Shown: piece after piece, positions 1-11,329 of the stretch
How the letters are laid out: each line of letters starts with the position of its first letter
How positions within the stretch are numbered: the first letter of the stretch is position 1
Source: Lamellibrachia satsuma
Taxonomy: Eukaryota; Annelida; Polychaeta; Sabellida; Siboglinidae
Assembly (NCBI GenBank): GCA_033239005.1
Contig: BSQZ01000080.1
Location: forward strand, 1,386,501-1,450,500
Reading direction: 5' to 3'
Length of the DNA: 64,000 nucleotides
Program-made: the position numbers and the translations under genes
The notes under the pieces: generated by a model
Database searches by the model: none
Told to the model about the DNA's origin: nothing
The model's input: only the letters and a program-made list of their open reading frames with translations

Positions 1-118
1 AGCATGTGGCCGCTCGCATTGTAATTCCACTATAAAAGTGTTTCAAATAGACAGGCTTTTCCTGAGTTAGTTATTACATTTAACCATCTAACTTGTCCAG
101 GTCGATATCCTGCCAGTC

Positions 119-1465
119 ATGCCTAACAGAGACAGAAAAGCAAAACGAAAACAAAAAGGGCTAGAGAAATCTGCCGTAAAATGTCAACGCCTAGACACAA
201 TTTTTCGACGCAGCCTCAATGACTCATTGCCAGAAATACCCACAATGCCGCCAGGGAACTATGATCCGTCCGCTGCCATCACACCTGATGACACTCCCAA
301 AGACAAAGGTGTACCACCAGTCATAGAGATACTGCCTTCGTCGTGTTCTCGCCCGAAAGCCAATTCATCAAGCAGCCATGATCCGGGACCCAAACTACTA
401 TAAGCAGATGCTGGATGTCATATACGAACTAGAGAAAGTGTGTCTGTCTCAAATGTTCAACCGATGCACAGTCTTCAGTGTGCAGATTGATGGCAGCTGT
501 GACAGGCAAATGTTGGACTACAAGTTTGTAAGTGGACGGATGGCTAACAGTGATGGTAGCGTAACGTGTGTGTTCGTCGTCATGCATTCGCCAGAGACGA
601 ACGGCGCCCCTGGACTACTGGAAGCGGTGAACAAAGCTTTCGTTCTGACCGGAGGTAAAGGCACGAAGCTCGTCGGTGTCACCACTGACGGCGAATCGGC
701 AAACACTGGCAGACATGGTGGGTTATGGCGTTTGCTTGCTGACCAAGTGCAGAGAGGTCTGGCAACTTTCTGGTGTGCTGCTCACCGGTCGGACTTAGCC
801 ATTGAGTCGGTCGTCAGCACCATACCGGAGCTGGGCATCTGGAAGTCTAATCTACTGGGGCTCGTACGATTCTTCCGGACGCCGAGAAGGATGAAGATGT
901 TGTCAGCGCAAGCCGGGAATGTCAAACAGTTCCCCCGGCACCACAATGTCAGGTTTGCCCAGCACAAGCTGCAGCTGGTGGATGCTGTGCTACCAGACTG
1001 CATTAAGGTGTGGGAACAGATGCAAGCACCTGAAAGTACCAGCGACAGAAAGGAGAAGGCTGAAGCCAAAGGGTTTCTGAGAATTTGGAACCACCAACAG
1101 AAGTGGATAACCTCACTGGTGGGCGACATCCTGGAGATATTTGAAACACTCCAGAAGAAGTTGCAAAGGAGTGATTTGTTCATCAGCGATCTTCTCACTG
1201 TGACTGGCGCTGCCGTCAAGAAGTTGAGATTGATGAGGGATTGACCATTCCCGGAAAGAACAATCACCGCACCAGCGTGGGTGAGGACACGAGAAACGCC
1301 CGCCTCATGGTGGCACTGAATGGTGTGGGCACCGCCTACTTTGACCCTCGACCCGCTGTCGTCAAATTCCTGGAGAAGGCCAGAAGATGCGGAGCTCCAG
1401 ATTGGGATATCTACGGGCAGAGTGAATTCGTTAGGAAATTCACCCGCAAAACGGGGCTCGTCTAG
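119..1465 (+). pseudogene. hAT-like transposase remnant (ZNF862/KIAA1586-like), frameshifted
   Basis: Three overlapping frames make up one degraded hAT-superfamily transposase. The first block (119-403) is basic and polar, like the start of hAT proteins. The main block (378-1244, 288 aa) has the hAT catalytic pattern: an IDGSCD segment near residue 37, then VTTDGESANTG near residue 102 and a CAAHR segment, matching the D...TDG-x3-N-x-G...C-x2-H layout of the family. The third block (1241-1465) continues in the frame of the first, so at least two frame changes are needed. The BED zinc finger expected upstream and the C-terminal dimerisation region with the last acidic residue are not present. 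I see no clear terminal inverted repeats. It is most likely a dead transposon or a decayed domesticated copy. The family is secure from the motifs, the subfamily is not. Confidence 0.7.
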
Positions 1466-1635
1466 TGAAATTGAGACGACTGTCAAACGTACTGACTTGC
1501 AAGTTGCTAGAGACGTGTCATGTTTCTCTAACTACTGCATGTGTTTGTAATAAAAAAAATTCTGGGATATAAGTGTAACATTAATTTCATACCGAGATAC
1601 AGTTGTCAGTGTGCAACCATATGGATAAAAATATA

Positions 1636-1743
<108 letters not shown>

Positions 1744-1746
1744 TCA

Positions 1747-4460
1747 TACATTCCTAAGGGTTATGTAAATAATCATTAATAATGCGTAAGGTGCCCTTTT
1801 TAACCATTTGGAGTGCCCTTTTAGGACATTGCCCCCCCAGTGAAAATTCAATAAAAAACGCCCTGTTCCATATGGGTGAAGAGTACTCAAGTTTTGGCCG
1901 GATTAGCATGTTGTAGGCTGTTTGTTTAACTTCGGGTTTACATGGGCCAAGAGTTCGTTTAATCATGCCTAAACATTTCGAAGATTTTGAAGTTATGTCA
2001 GTGACGTGATTTGTCCAGGTTAATTTGGAATCCAATTTTACTCCGAGGTATGAGTGGCTGGATACGGTGGATAATGGCTGGCCAGAAAGCGAGTACTTGT
2101 GTGTGCTGGGTTTAGTTTTGTTTGTTATTGGAAGGTGGACGCATTTAGATATGAGTTGAGATTCACAAGACAGTCCCGACTGGAATCCGTGTTGGAAGTG
2201 GAGAATGATGTTATGCTTGTGCAGGTGTTTCCACATGTTGCTTAGGATGATATGTTCCATTACTTTACAGAGGATGCAGGTTAGTGATATGGGTCTGTAG
2301 TTAGCTGGGTCAGATTTATGGCTCTTTTTGTGTATAGGAGTTACTAATGCTTGTAGCCAGTCATTATGAAGTTTACCTGTGTTGTATGATTATTGGAAAA
2401 TTTGGGTGATGATGGGAGCTATCTGCTTTGCAGTTTCTTGAAGGACTCTGCATGGCTGGGAGTTCATCTGGGCCTGTAGCTTTGTTCTGGTTTAGATTTT
2501 CCAGCTGCTTTATTACGCCATCTATGCCAATTTCGAGAAGGGGGATGTTGGGGTAAGTAGAAGGGGCTATTTGGGGGATGGGGTGCTTTTCTTGGGTAAA
2601 TACAGAGCTAAATTGGTTGTTTAGGGCATTTGCTTTATCTCGATCATTAATTATTGGTTGGTCGTTTACTCGAAGTGTGAGGATGCCAATGTTTTCTCGT
2701 TTATTTGCCTTAATAAATGACCAGAATCATTTTGGATTAGTTTTCAGGCTGTCTCCGATGTGGTTGTTAACATAGTCTTTGTAGGATTTTGCTAATGCTT
2801 TAGTAGCTTGCTTTCGGAGTTCCTTAAATTTTTCCCAGTCACTGTTTAGTCCAGTTTGCTTTGCCTTTTTGTGGCTTTTGTTTCGTCTTCTCTGCATTCT
2901 AATTAGTTCACGTGTTATCCAGGGGAGGTGGGTTTTAGCTTTTGTGTATCGTCTAGGTATGTTATTGTTAATCAAGGTAGTCAGACGTTCGCGGAAAAAG
3001 GTCCAGTTTATGTCTATATCCTGTGAGTTGGGGTCGATGTCGAAGTACTCAAGATTTAGTTTGTCTATGTCGGCTTTGAGTTGGTCCCAGTCTGCTGATT
3101 TGAAACTATAAACTTGGTGGGGGGTTTCTTGTTGCGAACTGGGTTTAAGTTGACATTGAAGGTCACGGATTCGTGATCGCTCATACCAGGAGTGGTGTGG
3201 GTGTTGATGATAATGGAGGGATTTGAGGTGAGTATGAGGTCAAGAATGTTGCCAGAAGCGATGCGTGTGGGGTCGTTTACCAAGTTCTGCAGCCCAAAGT
3301 CGTTAGTTATTTCTAGTAGTTTGTTATGCTTGCTGGCAGTGCTGTTATTAGTGGTCTGGTGATTTGTCCAGTTGATATCAGGAAGGTTAAAATCTCCAGC
3401 TATGACTACGTTAGGGGGAGTTTTTTGTGATCTCTATAGTTTAGTTAGGGAGTCGTGGAGAGCTTCAAGGGATTGGAGGTGGTCATTTGGGGGTCGATAA
3501 TAAGATGCAAAGTATATGCATTTGTTTCGTGCAAAGTGAATTTTTGTCCAAATTATTTCACAATTTGAGTTTAAATTTTGGAGGGGTTCAGCTACAATGT
3601 TGTCACGGAAGGCTATAAGGACTCCACCGCCATGGACATTCCTGTTCTTTCTGATGGCCTCATAGTAGTAAAGAGTATGTGGCATAGTTTGCATCTAATT
3701 TAGTTTCAACTAGAAATATGATGTCTGGGTTATTATATTGAATAGTTGCCTTTAGTTGGGTTGCTTTTTCTATGCTCTTAACGCTGTTGGTGTTTATAAA
3801 AATTCCTTTAAGTGTGTTTCCTTGGGTTTTCTTGTGGCGTTCGGGGGTTGAAGTGTTTTGGGGGGTTTGGGGCGAAAATTAAGCCTGCATTATGTGATGT
3901 GTGGAGTGTTGGGGTACTAGGCGTGGAGCCGTCAGACTGGGTGTTGGTAGAGATGGATTGCTCATTTCTAGATGGAGAAGTGGTAATATTTGGAATTGGG
4001 CGCCCATATGGGCCAGGGTTTTGGTGGATGTCGCCTGAGAGTGCTATCAGTCTGCTGAGGTACATATGTGTAACAATGTCTGATTTGAATTTGATTTTGG
4101 GTGGGAATTTAATTCGGGGATTCAAAGTTACGGCATAATATTTTGGTTTAATTTTGAGATTTGATCGAGATACGCGTTGACATGTTCCAATGATCGTTGC
4201 TATTAGGAGAGTGGCGGTGATTATTTGCGTTAGCCCAAGATTAATCCGCGTGGAATGTGGGACTAGGTGAGGCGAATATTTCCTAAAGGGACATCTGAAT
4301 TGGAATACATTTTGTAGCATGGTTTTCTGAAAGTTAGATGCAAATGCAAACAGTGGCGACTTGAAGAAAAGTAAGCTTACTAATGAAATGCTTAGCGATA
4401 AAATGAAAAGAACTCACCCGGACGGCGCCGGCAGTGGGAGTCCGCCATCTTTGAAATTTT
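1747..4460 (-). pseudogene. APE-type LINE with 2A-like motif, internally deleted
   Basis: Read on the minus strand, this is a non-LTR retrotransposon. The 5' end (about 4460) has the AAAGATGGCGG-type start often seen in LINE 5' UTRs. ORF segment 4320-3808 carries a hydrophobic stretch (about residues 27-48) followed by a 2A-like motif. An apurinic-type endonuclease follows in pieces: HGGGVLIAFRD and SYYRPP at 3694-3434, then GNILDLIL and SDH at 3283-3065. A basic linker (2975-2727) and RT fingers (FSSVF, NYRPISLT, HGFQSGLSCESQLI) come next. At about 2149 the sequence jumps to the thumb region (SYLGVKLDSKLTWTNHV...). RT motifs with the catalytic aspartates (FxKAFD, GVPQGS, YADD) are missing. 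The 3' end stops at the (AT)n tract. The copy cannot be autonomous. The clade was not determined. Confidence 0.88.
4009..4035 (-). other. 2A-like (StopGo) motif GDIHQNPGP
   Basis: Residues 96-104 of the 170-residue ORF segment at 4320-3808 read GDIHQNPGP, preceded by LSRLIALS. The core NPGP and the upstream D-I match the 2A consensus D-[VI]-E-x-N-P-G-P except that H replaces E. In 2A peptides the ribosome skips the final Gly-Pro bond. Such motifs are known near the N-terminus of APE-type LINEs from several marine invertebrates. Activity of this exact variant is not established here. Confidence 0.75.
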
Positions 4461-5325
4461 TGTTCATGTGTTGCGGTAAAGGGCGTTGTTTTGATTAGTT
4501 GCGTTTGTTGTCGTTTGGTTTGTCTGGTTCTGCGTGATCATTGGATTATGTTGAGTTGTTGTACCAATTGTGGTCATTTGTTGTGTTGGTGAACATGTTG
4601 TGTTGGGTGAAATGTGTGGAGCGATGTAACGGACTCGTACCACCCCGACGCACGCGCACGCTCTCACTTGGGACGGACCATTGTGAGAATTCCCCCAAAA
4701 CGCCCGCCCGAATGGGAATGGACCATAGAGTTACATCATTAATCACCTCCCCTATAAACAAGAGCGTGAAGCGGGCGTGGACCACTGGCCGGCATTTCAT
4801 TGCACGGCAGAAACAGTTGCATCCACTGCATGACACATTGGGTAGTACTGTTTATAGTGTGAACATAGCATGTTACAAATAGTTCCTCACCATCATCATG
4901 TACAATATAAGGCAAGCAAAAGCTATGAAGATGAGGTGGCTACCAGAGAAGTATAAACTTATCCGGCTAGTAGCCAGTGACGATGACATCAGGAACGAAT
5001 TAACTTAAAGATTTGTCATTGTCATTTGTTCTTAATGTGGCAAGGCCACCAGATTGATTAATCATTTGGGTGAAGGTGGTCACAGCAGTTGTGTTATAAG
5101 TGTGTACAGTTGGGCTATTCACACCGGAGTAAGCATCTTGCATTAGTGTTAAACTCTCCAAGACATACACATTTTGGAGGCTTGCTGGAGACAGTTGTGG
5201 GACAACGAATGTGATTATTTCCTGTGTGGCTTACAGCTATAAAAATCGACAGAAGACAGGATGTAAAAGATTCTTGCAACGGTGAGAATCTTCAATTGTA
5301 CGAAAATAGTTTAGTTGATTGTTAG
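4461..5325. other. No gene recognised
   Basis: Open frames on both strands around 4541-4882 overlap each other, lack recognisable motifs and look like chance. Nothing else was identified. Confidence 0.5.
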
Positions 5326-5374
5326 CTCCCTCCCTCTCTCCCTCTCTCCCTCCCTCCCTCCCTCCCTCCCTCCT
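5326..5374. repeat. (CCCT)n/(CTCC)n polypyrimidine tract
   Basis: A simple run of CTCC and CTCT tetranucleotides, pure pyrimidine on the + strand, with slight interruptions at its start. Confidence 0.9.
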
Positions 5375-6059
5375 TCGCCAGAATAAAGAAGATTAAATAT
5401 CTCTTCCACATGCACCAAGATGCTTGTCAATCACATCAAAAGGGCCCACTTTATGTAAGGATCTGGAAGAGGTCCGACCAGACTGATCCGACTGGTTAGG
5501 TAGTTCTACCGACTACGGATGGAACGAGACTGAAAACTGCTTGGAGCATGACTAGTATGCCTATTGGAGTCCCTCGCAGCCACTGCTACAGACGATGGGG
5601 ACAGCGTGGGAGTGACGTCAACAGACAATGAGCCAGGCAATGCATGAAGCAAGGACAGTGATGACTTCTAATGCATTCATTAGAACAATAAGTGTAATAA
5701 TAATGCTATTTTCTTTATGAATATATAATTGGACAATAAGCAATGACTGAACACACTGTCGAGTTCCTTTTTTAGTTATAGAGAAACCAAGTGTTTCATT
5801 GGAAAGCCTTTTAGCTCACTTTGTACCGTATAGTAATGTCAGCGCTGTGTTGTTCGAATTCATGGATTTGTGTGTCCGTTATGACTTGGTAGTATTAAAA
5901 TATGTGTCAAAACCAAACAACGTTGTGTTTCTGTAAAGACTCTTCTCATAGAGATCATCATTGATAGATCAAATTATGTACCCACAATGACTACAGTGGA
6001 AGTAATAACCATTGGGACTGGGGGGTTAGGTTGTTGGTGGAGATAAAACCTATATCAAA

Positions 6060-6840
6060 TTCTTGGCATTGGTCATTCTGTAATCAGGAACCCCAAGGGA
6101 AGATGTGACACTGTTATTTACCCTTGGGGCCATTCCTTAAAAATATCCCTTTCTCACCCTTTGGGGGTTGCTGGCAGGGGCAGATCCCCTCTAAAATTAT
6201 TGGCTTTGGTTATTCCGTACTCAGGGAACCCCAAGGGAAGAGTTGACACTGTTTTAGTCTTTGCGTCATTCCCATAAATAAATGCCCCCCTTTTCTTTGG
6301 GGTTGCTGGCAGGGGGAAGGCTCCACCTAAAATTATTGGCTTTGGTCAATCCATACTCAGGGAACCCCAAGGGAAGAGTTGACATTGCTTTTAGTCTTGG
6401 CATCATTCCCAAACTAAATGCCCGGTTTTTCTCACTTTTTGGGGTTGCTGGCGGGGGAAGGCCCCACCTAAGATTGCTGGCATTGGACATTCCATATTCA
6501 GGGATCCCACGATAACATTTAACGCCGTTTTTATCCTTCGTTCGTATTATTCCATTAAATAAGCGTCATTCCATTAAATAAGTGCCCCTTTCTCACTCTT
6601 TGGGGGTTGCTGGCAGGTGAAACAATTGTTGGTATTGGTCATACCGTACTCAGGGAACTTAGATTTGACACTGTCTTTAGTCGGTGTCATTCCTGTAGAT
6701 AAATGCCCCCCCCCCCTTCTCACCCTTTGGGAGTTGCTGGCAGGGGGAACCCCCCACCTAAAATTGTTTGCATTGGTCATTCCATACTCAGGGAACCACA
6801 ATGCAACATTCGGCACTGTTTTTAGCCTTGGTGGTGGTCA
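6060..6840. repeat. Tandem satellite, ~138-bp unit, six copies
   Basis: A unit built around GCATTGGTCATTCC, TACTCAGGGAACC, GACACTG and TTGGGGGTTGCTGGCAGGGG recurs six times. The GGTCAT-like anchor falls near 6071, 6208, 6344, 6485, 6637 and 6775 (spacing 136-152 bp). Copies differ by substitutions and small indels. Open frames across it (6266-6816) are repeat translations, not genes. Confidence 0.9.
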
Positions 6841-6845
6841 TAGGC

Positions 6846-6892
6846 ATACACACATATATGCGCGCGCGCGCACACACACGCACACACACACA
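6846..6892. repeat. (CA)n/(CG)n alternating tract
   Basis: Alternating purine-pyrimidine run of CA, TA and CG dinucleotides directly after the 138-bp satellite, ending in a T run. This composition can adopt Z-DNA. Confidence 0.9.
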
Positions 6893-7392
6893 TTTTTTTT
6901 ATGTTTTCAGATAAATCTGTCCATAGATCTTAGCAGAATAGTTACGTTGGTTTCGCTGGTCTAACTGTCAATAACAAGATAATTTTTTTTCCAATCCCAG
7001 CTTTAAGTTATATTTCAACTGAATTAGAACGTGCACAAACATTTCTTCGAAAAGCGGACGTCTTTTTTGGGGAGGGTGTACAAATTCTACAGGCGTTACG
7101 TTACTGAGCGTGACAAGGGGGTATAAACAAGATAGCGTGACGTACTTTATGGATTGTACCGGGGCCATACTGGGAACATTTATGGACATCAACATTAGGA
7201 TGAATAAGTACAAACGTGCCCTGCAGTACGTTCATCGGGCATAAACAGAGGACATTCAACAACAATTATTGCTGTATACATTACATAGATGTGTAATACT
7301 GGCAAAAATTTGGTGGGCGGCTCGAAACAAGCAAGTATAATGCCTCAATAAATCACAATACTATTATTCATATCCAACAGTCACACACGTAC

Positions 7393-7605
7393 CTCGCGCG
7401 ACAGGCACATCGGCGATGTGCTCAGGAAACGGATCAGCTGAAATCGCTTACGCTTGATCCACCAGCGAAGTTTGGGGTCATTGGCCGCATTTGGTCTTTG
7501 TAGATGTTCAAAGATTTGGTCATATTTCGCCTCTGAATTCGAATTTTTAACTGATAACAAATCGGTCACTACTTCGGACATGCAAGTCTTATGATCATTA
7601 GACAT
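7393..7605 (-). CDS. Possible first coding exon, unknown protein
   Basis: On the minus strand an ORF starts at ATG 7605 (A at -3, so a fair start context) and encodes about 71 residues, including EAKYDQIFEHLQ and DPKLRWWIKRKRFQLI. It runs into a strong splice donor, GAG|GTACGT, at 7393/7392. An earlier in-frame ATG at 7638 would add 11 residues. The pattern of a short helical segment followed by D-P-K-x-R-x-W-x-K-R-K-x-F is loosely like the N-terminus of integrase/KRBA2-like genes, but I cannot confirm this. No following exon could be identified toward lower coordinates. It may be a gene exon or a transposon-derived fragment. Confidence 0.35.
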
Positions 7606-8666
7606 ATTCAAACGATACGATGTATAGTATATCGTCAAACGTCACAGTTGTTATTCTATAAGATAATTCAATCAAGCAATAATTTTATCGTGAACAATGT
7701 AATAGAATGATCATCAAATGTATGCAAATGAAACCAAGATTTAACAAGATTGCCATACCAAACAACAAGTTCCAGATGGCAAGTGGACAAGGAAGCCATT
7801 GGCTTATCGATAGTTCAACAATTTTCTCATCTATGTGTAGCCCGCCCTTATCAGATATCTGTCAATCCAATTTTTAAACGTATCCACACTACTAGCATTA
7901 ACACAATCATTTGGCAGTTTGTTCCATTCATTTATCACCCTTTGTGAGAAAGAGTACTTTCTCATGTCTAACCTACAATGCTCCTTAACTAATGCTACTT
8001 TGTGTCCTCTAGTTCTGCCTTCTTTAAGTTTGAAGAACATATTCCTATCAACATCCTCATAACCGTTCACTATTTTAAACACGTCTATTTGGTATCCTCT
8101 TAGTCTCCAGTGTTGTCAAACTACATTGTAATAAGCGACTTTCGTAACTAAGGTCTCTCAATTCTGGAATAATTTTTAGTTGCTTTTCGTTGTATTCTTT
8201 CTAGCTTGTCTATGTCCTTTTTACGATACGGGCTCCATGTTTGATTACAATATACCAACTGTGGTCTAACTACTGCTTTGTACAGGGGTACAATTAACTG
8301 TTTATCATTATACGTGATAGTTCTCCTAATTAGCCCTAGAATTTTATTTCCTTTCGAATCAGCAATCCGACATTGCTCCGAAACTTTCATGTCAGCACCA
8401 AATGTTACTCCTAAGTCCTTTTCTTGTGTGGTTCTACCCAGTACAGCATCCCCCATTTTATATTCTTCCTCCATGTTTCCATGTCCTATGTGTATGCATT
8501 TACACTTCCCAAAATTGAATAACATTTGCCATTTTTCTGATCATTTAACTAATTTATCTAGATCATCCTGTAAACTTTGTTTATCTGTAACATTAGTAAC
8601 CTTTCTGAATACTTTTGTGTCATCTGCAAATGTCAGTACTTTGCTAGATATGTCATCTTCCAAATC

Positions 8667-8669
<3 letters not shown>

Positions 8670-8740
<71 letters not shown>
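8670..8740. repeat. (AT)n microsatellite inside a CR1 RT domain
   Basis: The tract lies between the codons for LFLIYI and NDLEDDI of the minus-strand CR1 copy, just before the FADD active site. It reads as Ile-Tyr repeats in frame. Confidence 0.95.
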
Positions 8741-8748
<8 letters not shown>

Positions 8749-8905
8749 GCATAGGGCCTAATACTGATCCCTGCGGTACCCCACTCAGAACAGATTTCCA
8801 GTTTGAAATCTCACTATCTACTATTACTCTCTGTCTTTTGTGTGTAAGCCACTTTTCTGTCCAGTTGATTACATCATTATCTATAGCATTTTGTTTCCTA
8901 ATTTT

Positions 8906-9030
8906 ACTTTTTATTTATTTCTCTTAAAAGCATCTTTATGTTTCTTAGAAGTTCGCCGATTTGTAATCACCCGTGAACGGGGCACTAGTCCCGGATTTGA
9001 TGGTGAATAAATAAAGTATATTATTATTTA
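8906..9030. mobile_element. ~125-bp insertion in the CR1 copy
   Basis: CR1 coding sequence is interrupted between the codons for LLLKLK (about 9031) and the KQNAIDND segment (about 8900). The inserted piece ends in AATAAATAAAGTATATTATTATTT, like the tail of a short retroposon read on +. Its family is unknown. Confidence 0.5.
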
Positions 9031-9207
9031 AGTTTAAGTAACAATCTTTGATGTGGCACTTTATCGAAACCAAAGAGATTGGTTAAACATGACCTTGTCA
9101 AGTCAAGCACGTTTAATGAAATAAACCACACATGTAACACGAACAATGTACGTCTCGCCACTCCGAATATTGCCGAGCGACTGATATATCTATCACCTCC
9201 TCTTGGT

Positions 9208-9238
9208 CGGGTCATTGTGGGAATTTCACAATGACCCG
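9208..9238. repeat. Perfect 12-bp stem hairpin
   Basis: CGGGTCATTGTG and its exact reverse complement flank a 7-base loop (GGAATTT). No terminator or gene context makes it obviously functional. Confidence 0.8.
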
Positions 9239-9381
9239 CGAGACGTCCTTAGCGATTCTAGAATCGCCCCACAATCAACTCTGCCCTGAACATCACTATC
9301 AGATGAGGTTGGCAGGCTGCGCGCATGCGCGAAAATCGGGTCGTATTTAGTCTCGCTTATCCGACCCTCTTTTAGTCTCGC

Positions 9382-9792
9382 TTATCCGACTCTCTCTTGG
9401 CTTCGTGAATCCGCCGAGAATAGGATGATGTATGCGACAAACACCGTAAAAACTGTGAAAAGAAACGTGCAATACCCGCTCAATCTGATTTCCGCTTCGT
9501 TGGTTTCTGAGGCATATTTGTCATGTAGTTTCCAAAATGTTGTAGTTAATTCTTTCAGTTTGTTTTCTCTCACCTTTTCATTGAGCCTTCGTTTTCGGTG
9601 TCCTCTTCGCACAACATCTTCATCGGCGGGCTTACTGTGGACGTTTTGATCCACTTCTTCATTTTCACCAGAGGATTGGCTGCGGTTGTCTTGGTCCACC
9701 TCTTCGTGTTGGGGAGGATCATTTGTCATTTCCTTCCCTATCAGTTTAGCCATTATGTCAGCACAGGTTAAGCAGCTAACAAGGATCAGCAC
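9382..9792 (-). CDS. Hypothetical single-pass membrane protein ORF
   Basis: A 136-codon ORF on the minus strand. A second ATG at 9753 (MAKLIGKEM) is a plausible alternative start. The first half is acidic and polar (NDPPQHEEVDQD, SSGENEEVDQ), followed by a basic patch (RRGHRKRRLNEK), a short helical segment and one strong hydrophobic stretch near the C-terminus (CTFLFTVFTVFVAYIILFS). It ends soon after at a stop. No clear splice donor is visible, so it may be an intronless small protein, an exon with an unrecognised junction, or chance. A TTAGTCTCGCTTATCCGAC direct repeat lies just downstream (about 9347-9391). Not assigned to any family. Confidence 0.3.
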   Translation of the reverse strand: MLILVSCLTCADIMAKLIGKEMTNDPPQHEEVDQDNRSQSSGENEEVDQNVHSKPADEDVVRRGHRKRRLNEKVRENKLKELTTTFWKLHDKYASETNEAEIRLSGYCTFLFTVFTVFVAYIILFSADSRSQERVG

Positions 9793-9810
9793 ACAACACC
9801 CAACAAATGT

Positions 9811-9963
9811 ACCTTGATCACCTTGACCTGATATGTACCTTGATCACCTTCACCTGATATCTACCTTGATCACCTTCACCTGATATCTACCTTGATCACC
9901 TTCACCTGATATCTACCTTGATCACCTTCACCTGATATGTACCTTGATCACCTTCACCTGGTA
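9811..9963. repeat. 26-bp minisatellite, six copies
   Basis: Unit ACCTTGATCACCTTCACCTG followed by ATATCT recurs at 26-bp steps from 9811. The TGATCA palindrome is kept in every copy. Variation is confined to one or two positions. Confidence 0.95.
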
Positions 9964-10934
9964 TGCAATTTGAACAGTGATTAGCAACACTAATGACACA
10001 AGTACAAATAATACAAACCACTTTTCTAACAAAAACTAATGAACCACATATAAATCAAATGTTCATTATACTTCTTGTTCACCTTTGTGACCTCTTCTTC
10101 GGCTCTATGAGGAGTTTCACTTTAACTAACAACTTGCAACCAATTCTTGTATTATTTACGACTGTTCCTATGGTCCTTATGACCATAACACACCCAACTT
10201 ATTTGAGTTGTGTGCTCGTGGTTGATCGTAAACACTTGCAACCGTTGGTTACAGTCTAGTCACTCGAAGTCGGCGAATGTCATCACTGTCGATGGGGTTC
10301 TGTGTAGGACGTCTTACGTAATCATCGTCCATCAGAACTCTTGGGTCGTTGTCATCTCACGTCGGCGTCATCGTTCTCGGAAGTTTTCACTGTAGCCTCG
10401 GGCCCCATATTGAAAACAACTTCGTATTTTGGTTGAGATACTGATGTTTATTGCGTAACACCGTGAAAACTCAATACATTTGTAATACTAATCCATTCTA
10501 AGTGATTGTTGGTTATTCATTAGTTTGCTACATACCTCGTTGCGTCTAATATGGGACTCAGGTATTCAGATGTTCATAGATTGAGTTCTTTGTTCTATTC
10601 TGTGGAAGCTGCCATGTCATTGCTGTAGGACAGATCACTCGGGAGAACACTGTTTTCCTACTCGATTTTTATTACAAGTTTAGATAATTATATGGTCAAC
10701 TAGTAATACATGTCATTTAAACTGATATACAACTACGTGTTACATGAAACTATTATCATAATCAGTTAGATACACAGACTCTTACTGCTAGGTAACATAA
10801 ACAAAACTATGTTGCTCAGCGTAGATGTTTCCCAATGGTGTGAATCAACTATCTCCTGTAACTAATACAGGGATCATGTCTCAGTTAGACTTCCTGGAAT
10901 GTAGGGAACAGTAATTTTAGATGTGTAGTTTTCA
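9964..10934. other. No gene recognised
   Basis: Short overlapping frames (9993-10395) have no motif or splice context. Nothing supportable was seen. Confidence 0.5.
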
Positions 10935-11283
10935 AAAAATCATATCATCTGACATAACTGCATATGAGCAGACACATTGGCAAGTTTGCTGGTAGAACAT
11001 GTTAGCAGTATAACCGTGGATTTTGAGATGATTTAAATAGGTGGAAGGATTTTTGGGAATTTTTTCGCCACAAGGCACGTGTGCGTAGTAATTTATGCAG
11101 AAATTGGTAAATATTGACGGGTATGGCACGTTCAGCCGTTTTAAAAGAGTTAGAAATATGTGATTTTGACAAAACTCGACCAGCATGTCAATGATATGCT
11201 GACAACGGCAGGAAAGAAGTTTAAGAATTTTTTATGGTTCTGTTTTCTTATAATCGTGCAAAACGTTAACGTGGTCACCAATG
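10935..11283. repeat. Dispersed ~345-bp repeat, copy A
   Basis: This segment aligns along its whole length, in the same orientation, with 15935-16280. Shared landmarks in order are TGACAT, GAGCAG, CAAGTTTG, GGGAATTTTT, TTGACGGG, TTTTAAAAGAG, ATGTGATTTT, CAAAAC and CAAAACGTTAAC. It directly precedes a minus-strand LINE C-terminus. See copy B. Confidence 0.8.
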
Positions 11284-11329
11284 GGAAATGTAACAGTAGG
11301 CTGAATCCTACAGGGGCCACATAGTTTCC

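Larger units (their letters stand above)
7740..9085 (-). pseudogene. CR1-like LINE, 5'-truncated copy
   Basis: The minus strand carries the last part of a CR1-like ORF2. It begins near FDKVPHQRLLLKLK (about 9080), continues through WKSVLSGVPQGSVLGPMLFL (about 8800-8745), FADDTKVFRK, MLFNFGKCKC (8525), LERIQRKATK, and ends with the RAGYT-stop terminus (7831) and a 3' UTR finishing near 7740 in AAATCTTGTT-type repeats. Frameshifts break it near 8150-8100. A ~70-bp (AT)n tract replaces the codons between LFLIYI and NDLED, and a ~125-bp sequence is inserted at 8906-9030. The copy is related to the one at 31125-35433. Confidence 0.9.

Noticed and set aside
782..1486. Long minus-strand ORF opposite the hAT transposase
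   Set aside because: It is a shadow of the transposase frame and has no motif of its own.
6266..6964. ORFs on both strands with repeated LLALVNPYSGNPK-type text
   Set aside because: They follow the 138-bp satellite period and are not conserved proteins.
9811..9963. Possible CRISPR-like array (regular 26-bp units)
   Set aside because: No unique spacers between repeats and a eukaryotic context; it is a minisatellite.
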